Of a stretch of 64,000 nt of DNA, positions 9,270 through 16,856 are shown piece after piece (positions within the stretch are counted from its first letter, which is position 1; each line of letters starts with the position of its first letter). The stretch lies in contig JAMPHY010000003.1 of NCBI GenBank assembly GCA_023663185.1, forward strand, positions 62,001-126,000. Reading direction: 5' to 3'. Both the position numbers and the translations under genes were made by a program. The stretch is from Clostridiales bacterium. GTDB lineage: Bacteria; Bacillota; Clostridia; Lachnospirales; Lachnospiraceae. The notes beneath the pieces were generated by a model. It was not told where the DNA came from. It was given only the letters and a program-made list of their open reading frames with translations, and ran no database searches.

Positions 9270-12200
9270 CTAAATAGCCTTAAACAGCATATCTGCCATA
9301 AAATCTTTCTTATAATATTCTTCCAGCAGGCTATCGACCGTATCATAATCCTGCAAGGTCTTGCCAATCATGATATCGTTTAACATACCGAAACGGCTGC
9401 TCTCATGCACTTCGTCGCCTATATCGCTTCTGCTTATCGTGCCGCTCTGTGTCACCTGCTCCCTGCCGTCTACCTCTTCCGTAATATAATATTGCAGGCG
9501 TTCGCCAAAGAAAAGAATAAATTCTTTCACACAGATACCGCCAAACATGTCCTTCATATTTTCACGACTATACTCCTGACCCTTATCGCCTTCCTTATGA
9601 ATAAGGTAGTGGATTGTAGCGCGGTGTCCGGGAGCCGCCCTGTACTCTAAAATCGACTTATCCTGCAGGATATCAAGCGCAGGCAGATATCCGTGGTATT
9701 CCTTAAAAAGCGGCAGTATTATCTGCTGCGAGAGCATATCCTGTAAAAGAACGCAGATTATAAGCTTAATCTCTTCCGTTATTTCGCTGCGGTTTTCAGC
9801 ATAGTATTTCAGATAGGCAAGTTTACATACCTTGTGCATATCCTCTTTTTCCTTGCTAAGCCCCTGAATACACTTAAACAAAAACGGCTCCGTAATTTTC
9901 TCATGTATAACATAGTCATAGCAGCACTGACAGATAAAGGCAAGAATGACCTCGTCCCTTCCACCCGCCTTCATATACGAGCTGAATATATCCATCTTCT
10001 CGCCCACATACGAGCCGGTATAAAGCATCTGTATAATAATCCTTTCGCTCAGTTCATAGGGCTCTACGCCGAAATCACACGCCGCCTTCCATATATCCCG
10101 CATGTCCTTCGTACTGCCGTTATAAAAGCGTATCAGATATTTAAGTACATTTTCATCGTACTTTCCCCTTTTCATGACATAGTGGAGAATTTCCGTCATG
10201 AAAACATTTTCCTCCTGCACGTCTTCTGCTAAAAGTCTGCTGGACATTCTTACAAGCGTCTTAGCGTCCATTCCGTATGGTCCGATACGCAGTACCCACT
10301 CATAAGCCTCCTCATACATTCCTCTAAGCACCATAATACGCACTACTTCTTTCCTATCGTTTGAGGCGATATCCTCAAGCCTTAAAGTCGAAAGATACTC
10401 GTCAAGCTCCCATGTGCGATCTGTATCATAATAATATTTAACAAGCTTAATCCTTATCTCCTGACGATATTTATCCAAGAGAAAATCCGTATCTGCAAGA
10501 TGCTTAAACTGCTCCGCATTATCTTCCGAAACAACAAGGGAATTTTTATTCGCATAACACATATGAATGTCATATCCAAGATGAGTATTAATATACGGCT
10601 TCGCAAGCTCCATAAGATTTCCGGCTGCAAGCAAACGCTCAGTATGATAATGAATACTGCTGGCATAACGGTTTCTATATCCGTCCTCTAGAATAATTCG
10701 ACATTCCTCATCATAAATCGGCACCTGCGCGTGCCTTCCTGAAACCGCATACGCCATCTGTCCCGCAGCATACGGATATACCAGAATGACCTGCCGCACT
10801 TCATCGCTTTCTATTATGATGTCCTGAGTAAATATTAAAGACACTAACCCCTTTGCCGTCTCTTCATCGACCATCGAGCGCGTTAAAATATTCCGGTACA
10901 AATAGGCAAGATGCTTATTGATTCTACCGTTCTTTATCTGCTCTATGACAAAACGCTCCATCGCGGGCAGGTAGTTTATATAAATCTCCGGTATCATGTC
11001 CTTACGCTTGTGCACATACGCATAAAGATAAGCGGTAATCTCATAATTCAAATCGCTTTGATATGAAAAATACATAAGCACCATCTTAGGCAGCGTTTCT
11101 TTGCCGTCTAAAGACAGCGACTTCATATAAAATTCATACAGTCCGGTAATCCGCAGATTTTGCTCTACCCCTAAACGATACCACTTAAGATACTTCTCAC
11201 CATACAGATTTCCTTTAATGAGAATAGTACAAATTGCCTGAAGAATATCATTCTGCGGCTTTTTATCATAACAGGTAACAAGGATATCAAATAAAATCCG
11301 TGAAAAATCCTTCCTTTTCTGTGCTAAATATATGAGCTGGATTACTACATCGTCTTTAAGCAATTCATTTTTTGCCGCATAGTTAAGTATCTGCAGCTCA
11401 AATTCGTCCAGTTTAAGCAGCATCGCCGGATTCATAGCAAGCACATTCCATGCCTCCATATAAAATATGGGGCTGTTGCATTTATTTTCAAAAAGCTCCT
11501 CAAACAACGTCCATCTTCTTGAGGCATTATTAATATATTCGTCCGCAATAAACAGAAGTATCCATGCAATACGCCAGTTGCCGCGGTTTCGTTCATATAT
11601 CCTTGATATTACCTGCGCCGTATCAACCGTATCTTCTTCCTGTCTGCTGCATAACGCCGTAAGATACAGATAATAACAAAAGTATTCCGGTTTTTCATCT
11701 CTTAGCGCTCTTACGGCTTCCTCGTCCTGTTCGAGAATCCACCTTGCCTCGTTAAAACGCTCCTGAGTTATGTACATATGCGCCTGAAAAAGTCCTGTAG
11801 ATAAGTCCTTACCATACAGCCCTTTCAAACGATCTATCAGTTTGCCTGTCTCATCTAACCATGTCTTCGTACTAATCTTCTTTAGACGGAAATTCTGATA
11901 AAACTGAACAAGCTGCACAATGACGCGCTTTCTCTCTTTATAAATTCCATGAAGCTTACGCGCCGACTCAGCGCGCTTTACAACCGTTACCGGAACAGTA
12001 ATCGTATGATTAGCGCTTGTAAGTCTGATACAGCCGTAATTATTTCCCGCATGAAGTCTATCGTCAAGTATGTAATAATATAATCTAAACATATTTCCGA
12101 GGAACTTATCGTCCGATATCTCGTCTTCGTCTATATTTAAAAAGTCCCCTTCCGTCTCAATGCGAAGCTGCGTATATCCCCAGCCGTTGCGGTTAATCAC

Positions 12201-12839
12201 AAGCGCATAACGTGCAAGCGCCTCTGGATTTTCTATCACAATATCCATTTCTTCCGGAATAAATTCCACCGGCTTCTTTTTATTGATGGTAAGCAGAAAT
12301 TCTTCTACATTGTGTTCATTACCATAGACTTTAGAAAGTCCTTTATATGCGTTATAGTACTGCCTGTCGTTGCCGGTAAATATCTGCTCAAATTCCTTAC
12401 TATAGAATAACTTTACGGCTTCTTGCCACTCGCTCTTTGCCAGATTCGTAAAATGAAACAGATTTCTTATATCTCCTATACTGGAAGTAACCGCGCCTTT
12501 TATTACGGTAACGGAAAAAGGGAGATAGTACTCTCCCTGATTTGATATAATATTAAAGGCGCCTTTTATCTCGTCGCCGATTTCCATTGCAGAAGCGTCA
12601 ACCCTATAATAAATATCGTCCTGACTTCCGCTAAAAGACGGGGTAAGACACTCCATGCGCAAATCCGTGGAAATAACATGTCCCTCTGTCAAAGCGCCCT
12701 CCGGCGCATAAATAGTAAATACGCCTTCTTCAACGTCTCCGGGCTTAAGCGAAATATCAACACGCGGGCATGAAAAATCCACGGAAGTATTGTCGGTTCT
12801 GAAATTCCCTTCTAGTATCTGTTGGATAATCTGTTTCAA
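9270..12839 (-). CDS. Very large helical-repeat protein (probably DUF5717 family)
   Basis: The 1189-residue protein starts at a TTG codon with a weak ribosome binding site. Residues about 20-115 look like a beta-sandwich domain (SCPRVDISLKPGDVEEGVFTIY, then GAFNIISNQGEYYLPFSVTV). A second beta-rich segment is near 230-290. The remaining roughly 850 residues read as alternating amphipathic helices like a solenoid of TPR or HEAT type. No signal peptide or membrane segment is visible. It heads the four-gene cluster with the actin/Hsp70-like, TPR-like and coiled-coil membrane proteins. From memory it matches the family DUF5717 of Lachnospiraceae. The function is unknown. Confidence 0.72.
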   Translation of the reverse strand: MKQIIQQILEGNFRTDNTSVDFSCPRVDISLKPGDVEEGVFTIYAPEGALTEGHVISTDLRMECLTPSFSGSQDDIYYRVDASAMEIGDEIKGAFNIISNQGEYYLPFSVTVIKGAVTSSIGDIRNLFHFTNLAKSEWQEAVKLFYSKEFEQIFTGNDRQYYNAYKGLSKVYGNEHNVEEFLLTINKKKPVEFIPEEMDIVIENPEALARYALVINRNGWGYTQLRIETEGDFLNIDEDEISDDKFLGNMFRLYYYILDDRLHAGNNYGCIRLTSANHTITVPVTVVKRAESARKLHGIYKERKRVIVQLVQFYQNFRLKKISTKTWLDETGKLIDRLKGLYGKDLSTGLFQAHMYITQERFNEARWILEQDEEAVRALRDEKPEYFCYYLYLTALCSRQEEDTVDTAQVISRIYERNRGNWRIAWILLFIADEYINNASRRWTLFEELFENKCNSPIFYMEAWNVLAMNPAMLLKLDEFELQILNYAAKNELLKDDVVIQLIYLAQKRKDFSRILFDILVTCYDKKPQNDILQAICTILIKGNLYGEKYLKWYRLGVEQNLRITGLYEFYMKSLSLDGKETLPKMVLMYFSYQSDLNYEITAYLYAYVHKRKDMIPEIYINYLPAMERFVIEQIKNGRINKHLAYLYRNILTRSMVDEETAKGLVSLIFTQDIIIESDEVRQVILVYPYAAGQMAYAVSGRHAQVPIYDEECRIILEDGYRNRYASSIHYHTERLLAAGNLMELAKPYINTHLGYDIHMCYANKNSLVVSEDNAEQFKHLADTDFLLDKYRQEIRIKLVKYYYDTDRTWELDEYLSTLRLEDIASNDRKEVVRIMVLRGMYEEAYEWVLRIGPYGMDAKTLVRMSSRLLAEDVQEENVFMTEILHYVMKRGKYDENVLKYLIRFYNGSTKDMRDIWKAACDFGVEPYELSERIIIQMLYTGSYVGEKMDIFSSYMKAGGRDEVILAFICQCCYDYVIHEKITEPFLFKCIQGLSKEKEDMHKVCKLAYLKYYAENRSEITEEIKLIICVLLQDMLSQQIILPLFKEYHGYLPALDILQDKSILEYRAAPGHRATIHYLIHKEGDKGQEYSRENMKDMFGGICVKEFILFFGERLQYYITEEVDGREQVTQSGTISRSDIGDEVHESSRFGMLNDIMIGKTLQDYDTVDSLLEEYYKKDFMADMLFKAI

Positions 12840-12879
12840 CTTTAAGTACCACGCCTTATTGTAATATTACTATATATAT

Positions 12880-13962
12880 TTAATTTCCTTTAATTGTAAT
12901 AGCATGCAGATATGCGTCCGAACCGCGTGCACAAGATACGGTAATCTGTTTGCCGCTTGTGAGCACCTTACAGTTGCTAACGCTGCTAACTGCATCGAGT
13001 TTAAGAATCATTTCACCCTGCGCAGTATTGAGATATAATACATCTTCTGTTGACTTACTGCTGACAGTTCCGGTTACGGTCATCGGTGAAGAAGTATCTA
13101 TCTGCGCTGCCGCCGCTGCCGTCTTACTTCCCAAAATCACTGCCGCATGCATATAAGCGTCTGAACCGCGGTATGCGGTAAGTGTCAGATTACGTCCCGG
13201 TGTAAGAACCATACCTAATCTTGAATCCGTATTAGCGTCAATGACAATCTGCATTTCTCCGCCTGAGGTATTAAGACACAATAATTTCTCTGTAGTATTA
13301 TTTCCTATCGTACCTGTAAATACTGTAGTCTGAGCCGTTACTGCATTTGCCGGAGTAGGCGTATATCCCGTTGATACTCCGCTTGAGGTTGAGCCTGAGC
13401 CGATTGAACCTGCCGGATCATCAATGATTACCGCATGAAGATAGGCATCGGAACCACGCCCACAGGTAATAGTGTATGTTTTGTTTACTAAAAGAACAGG
13501 TCCTGCGTTCATCTTAGTAGTATCGTCCAGCTTAATATGCATCTCGCCGCTGCCGGGTACATTAAAGTAAAGCATTTTATCGGTTGATTTGGTGCTTATC
13601 GTTCCCGATGCTTTAAAAGTATTAGTCGTATCAACAGTAGCATTTCCTTCCGGTTCGTCAGTAAAAATCTTTACCGCATGAAGATAAGAATCATTACCAT
13701 ATGCTACGGACACATATATACGGCGATTAGGATTTAAGACTTTAATGCCGCTGACATCAGTACTTTGGTCTATCTTAATCTGCATCATGCCTTCATTGGT
13801 AGAAAGATATAATACATTTCCCGACGTTTTACTTGATATGGTTCCCTGCACAGTAGCTATAATATCCGCCGCTTCTGCTTGTATCCGGTTGAACGGCATA
13901 ACCATAATGCCCAGCATAAAGCAGACTGCAAGCCACAATTTTACATTTTTAAGTTTTTTCAT
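12880..13962 (-). CDS. Secreted protein of four repeated domains
   Basis: The 360-residue protein opens with a signal peptide (charged MKKLKNVK, a hydrophobic run to about residue 23, and a likely cleavage near AEA at 29-31). Four copies of a domain of about 70 residues follow. Each begins GT(I/V)S or GTIG, contains LYL-type and G-E-M-x-I-K-(I/L)-D motifs, and ends with the nearly invariant RGSDAYLHA or YGNDSYLHA. A linker rich in S, T, G and P separates repeats 2 and 3. The pattern suggests small beta-barrel modules exposed at the cell surface. I see no sortase motif or catalytic residues. It lies 40 bases upstream of the 1189-aa gene on the same strand. Confidence 0.8.
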   Translation of the reverse strand: MKKLKNVKLWLAVCFMLGIMVMPFNRIQAEAADIIATVQGTISSKTSGNVLYLSTNEGMMQIKIDQSTDVSGIKVLNPNRRIYVSVAYGNDSYLHAVKIFTDEPEGNATVDTTNTFKASGTISTKSTDKMLYFNVPGSGEMHIKLDDTTKMNAGPVLLVNKTYTITCGRGSDAYLHAVIIDDPAGSIGSGSTSSGVSTGYTPTPANAVTAQTTVFTGTIGNNTTEKLLCLNTSGGEMQIVIDANTDSRLGMVLTPGRNLTLTAYRGSDAYMHAAVILGSKTAAAAAQIDTSSPMTVTGTVSSKSTEDVLYLNTAQGEMILKLDAVSSVSNCKVLTSGKQITVSCARGSDAYLHAITIKGN

Positions 13963-14013
13963 TTCACATTTTACCTCCCTGAATTAATATTGATGCTATG
14001 TTATGTAAACACA

Positions 14014-14310
14014 TTATATAGAATATATTATACAATATATAGCGTAAGAAGGCAATAGGGTATGTGAAAAAAATGGAAAAAATATATAGTTTGGTTTTGA
14101 TGACATGGACACATATAGTTCCATTTCACCCTCTGAAAATCCTTTTCTTATCAGCCATGTATAAGAAGGCAACTGGCACCTTGCAGTATCAAAGCCATCT
14201 TCCGTAGGACGTTCAAAGTGAACTTCTACTTTTTGGATTCCATCTTCTTCAAAAGTCTGTGTATGTACAATCTCCGTACCATCTGCCAAAGTGATATAAG
14301 GATAAACCAT
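14014..14310 (-). CDS. Small hypothetical protein, probably C-terminally degraded
   Basis: I place the start at the ATG at 14308-14310, nine bases after an AGGAG site. An in-frame TTG upstream directly abuts that site. The first 65-70 residues are a well-behaved acidic domain (VYPYITLADGTEIVHTQ, VEVHFERPTEDGFDTARC, LPSYTW). From about residue 72 the sequence turns into aromatic and hydrophobic residues encoded by AT-rich DNA (SKPNYIFFPFFSHTLLPSY). This looks like a truncated gene reading on into former intergenic DNA. I do not know the function. It may be a remnant. Confidence 0.5.
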   Translation of the reverse strand: MVYPYITLADGTEIVHTQTFEEDGIQKVEVHFERPTEDGFDTARCQLPSYTWLIRKGFSEGEMELYVSMSSKPNYIFFPFFSHTLLPSYAIYCIIYSI

Positions 14311-14377
14311 GAGCCGCAACTCCTTTTCGTTTTAGTATATCATGCTCTTCTATTCATATATCTGCTACGCTTATTTT

Positions 14378-15343
14378 TTAATACTCTTTTGACAAAGATT
14401 TTTTGTTCATATCAAACTGCTGATAATATACAGGAATATTATATCTGTCTCGCAGCCCTGTCAGATATTGTATATCCTGTCTGGTCGCTTCTAACGCTGT
14501 CACAATGATAAGTTTGTCAGCATTATTTTTATTGGGATAATGGTTATATTCCAAAAGCTGACCTAGAGCCTGTCTTATTGCTAGTCTTACGTTATCCGCT
14601 GTTTTTAATTCAAAATATACCTTATTCCCCTGCCGGTCTACTGCCTTTATATCAACAAAATCTTTATCTGTTACAACATCTTTGTAACCCTTGCTTCTTA
14701 GATATTCTACCAATTCATTTGATAACTCGTTGTGTTTCAACTTCATTATGTATTCAGACTTGGCTGCTTCTACAACCCCTATTTTCTTTTGTGGTAAAAT
14801 ATCTGCAACATAGTCATAATAGCCTGGAAGCGTTTTCACATAATTATTATCAATCTCTTTGTCGGCTAATGGGATGTCGCTTTCTGGATGCGCAAGCAGA
14901 TATTTATCAATCATGGGTTTTTCATGCGTAACAAAATCTTTCAGAGTTTCAATATAGTTCATGCCCGATGGATAATACCATTTCCATTTATTTGTATTTG
15001 GCGAAAATTCCTCAAATATCTTGCCTGTGTCCTCTAGCATATCTTTAATTGCAAGAATATAAGGCAATTTCGTGGAGTCATTCCTACAACACAGGGTAAT
15101 AGATGCTTCTCCTGATGTATTACAATCCCAGTTAATCAGATAAATCTTGTCAACTATATCTGTTTTGTTCCAGAAAGAAATCACAATATAATCTTCGCTA
15201 CCGCGAAAATACATGCCTTTTTCAAGTCTGCCCTTATTATTTATTTTTCTCGGCACAAAATAGAAATTATCATGTTCTAGCTGCCATTTTAAAAGGAAGT
15301 CCAAGCAATTCCTGTGCATTTCAATAATATTAAGCTTACTCAT
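14378..15343 (-). CDS. PD-(D/E)XK nuclease-like protein
   Basis: The 321-residue protein has an N-terminal alpha/beta region with many aromatic residues (about 1-190). Its C-terminal domain has restriction-endonuclease hallmarks: FVDIKAVDRQGNKVYFELK gives the D...E-x-K pattern at about residues 228-244. An alpha helix with IRQALGQLLEYNHY follows, matching the Q-x-x-x-Y helix of many such nucleases. No methyltransferase or helicase is adjacent, so it is not an obvious restriction system. Family members also act in repair and in defence. DNA cleavage is inferred from the motif only. Confidence 0.65.
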   Translation of the reverse strand: MSKLNIIEMHRNCLDFLLKWQLEHDNFYFVPRKINNKGRLEKGMYFRGSEDYIVISFWNKTDIVDKIYLINWDCNTSGEASITLCCRNDSTKLPYILAIKDMLEDTGKIFEEFSPNTNKWKWYYPSGMNYIETLKDFVTHEKPMIDKYLLAHPESDIPLADKEIDNNYVKTLPGYYDYVADILPQKKIGVVEAAKSEYIMKLKHNELSNELVEYLRSKGYKDVVTDKDFVDIKAVDRQGNKVYFELKTADNVRLAIRQALGQLLEYNHYPNKNNADKLIIVTALEATRQDIQYLTGLRDRYNIPVYYQQFDMNKKSLSKEY

Positions 15344-15459
15344 TATTATTCTACCCTTATCATAAATATATTTTTGTTTCTATTTTATACGAGAGTTTAC
15401 ATATTATCAATATTTCAATCTGTCTATAAAAAGAATTAACAGAAGTTTTATCTAAAAAT

Positions 15460-15483
15460 TTGCCCCCCTGCTATGCAGGAGGG
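15460..15483 (-). terminator. Rho-independent terminator after the SleC-like gene
   Basis: On the minus strand CCCTCCTGC, a three-base loop and GCAGGGGGG form a nine-pair hairpin with one U-G pair, followed by CAAATTTTT. It lies 55 bases downstream of the stop at 15538. The plus strand also has a T-rich tract after the hairpin, so it may work both ways. Confidence 0.75.
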
Positions 15484-15537
15484 TATTTTTGTCTATTGCA
15501 CAGTTCAACAGCGTCATAGATATCTTGAATTAAATTA

Positions 15538-16803
15538 TTATCCGGGTTCAGATATGCGGCTGACGCCTACATAGATACGTGAAATCTCATACCATGTAGG
15601 GAAATCCACAATCCCGGTCTGCGGAAGCCCGAAAACCTTCTGGAATACGCGCACCGCTTCCGCCGTATCGCTTCCGTAAACACCGTCCACCGCCACTGTG
15701 GGAATCGCCGGATAATTCTGCGCAATACGGTTGAGCTGCTGCTGAATCTGTCTTACCTTATCTCCCGATGCACCGATGCTCAGATTGTAGCCTGGAAAAG
15801 AAGACGGCACTCCTGAAACGCTGACCGCTGTATTTATATACATATCATTACCGTAGTAATATCTGATTATCTCGATTGCCGAATAACCCTCATCGCCAAG
15901 ATATTTGGAGCCCCACTGGCTTAAACCGTTGCATGTCACTCTCCTGCCGTCGCAGTATGAAGTGAAAATGGGCTGTCTAACTCCCGGTCTTGATAAATAA
16001 TTCAAAAAGATACTGTCTACAAGTCTGTCAATATTTTCATAGGTATTTCTGCCGCGAATCCATTTCTGGTCGTATGCAGTTGAAGATGTAATTGTGAAAT
16101 TATATCCTTGATTCCTATACCATTCTGTATATACCCTGTTTAGTGTAAAGGACATAATTGCTAGAATATTGGCGTAAATAGTGCTTTCAGGCCATGTCGC
16201 GTATATTTCAGAAGAAGCCACGTTTTTAATGTATTCCTTGTAGTTTACATAATAGTTGGGCGCGCTGCTATCAGACGGCACTCCGTCATGTACAACCACA
16301 TATTCCGGCACGACTACGCGGCTAAGCACAATTTCGCCGGTCTCATCTATCGGCTTTATTTCATCTTCGGGAATTTTGGGCGGATATTCGCCGTACAGGG
16401 TATGGTCGGGAATCAATATTATTTCTTCTTCTGCGTTTGCCGTTTCCGTAGGAATCATGCGGATATTTTGTACCGCCGTCACATCAGGCAGCACTTCCAC
16501 TCCGGAAATCTGCACAGGCTCGTAGCCTTCCGCCTCTACGGTCAGATTATATTCCGAATACGGCATCGGAGAATCGGGGGTAAGGCTATATGAAAGTGGC
16601 GGCGCCATAAGTTCAACTTCCTGAGCCTGCCCCGAACTATCCGTATTAAGAGTTTCCAACGTCGTCTGCGGAGTGCCGGTATATGCAATGGTAATAACGG
16701 CGTTCTGAATCGGTATAAAGCCGATGTCCGAAGTTACGTTAATCTGCAGTCTACCGGTCACTTCGCCTTCCGTCTGTGCGCTTTTTATCGCTTTTGGGTT
16801 CAT
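15538..16803 (-). CDS. SleC-like spore cortex protein with SpoIID-like and peptidoglycan-binding domains
   Basis: The N-terminal 110 residues look like a carboxypeptidase-regulatory (beta-sandwich) domain: GFIPIQNAVITIAYTG, YSEYNLTVEAEGYEP. A middle region (about 190-330) resembles SpoIID/amidase-enhancer proteins (YIKNVASSEIYATWPESTIYANILAIMSFTLNR, CNGLSQWGSKYLGDEG). The C-terminal 70 residues are a PG_binding_1 domain (GASGDKVRQIQQQLNRI, AVDGVYGSDTAEAVRVFQ). The layout resembles clostridial SleC-type spore cortex-lytic precursors. No signal peptide is visible, consistent with synthesis inside the sporangium. Catalytic activity cannot be assigned from sequence alone. Confidence 0.8.
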   Translation of the reverse strand: MNPKAIKSAQTEGEVTGRLQINVTSDIGFIPIQNAVITIAYTGTPQTTLETLNTDSSGQAQEVELMAPPLSYSLTPDSPMPYSEYNLTVEAEGYEPVQISGVEVLPDVTAVQNIRMIPTETANAEEEIILIPDHTLYGEYPPKIPEDEIKPIDETGEIVLSRVVVPEYVVVHDGVPSDSSAPNYYVNYKEYIKNVASSEIYATWPESTIYANILAIMSFTLNRVYTEWYRNQGYNFTITSSTAYDQKWIRGRNTYENIDRLVDSIFLNYLSRPGVRQPIFTSYCDGRRVTCNGLSQWGSKYLGDEGYSAIEIIRYYYGNDMYINTAVSVSGVPSSFPGYNLSIGASGDKVRQIQQQLNRIAQNYPAIPTVAVDGVYGSDTAEAVRVFQKVFGLPQTGIVDFPTWYEISRIYVGVSRISEPG

Positions 16804-16856
16804 ATATTTACCTGCTTAAACCTTATTATCTTTCTAGTTATTATATGCAGGCATTT

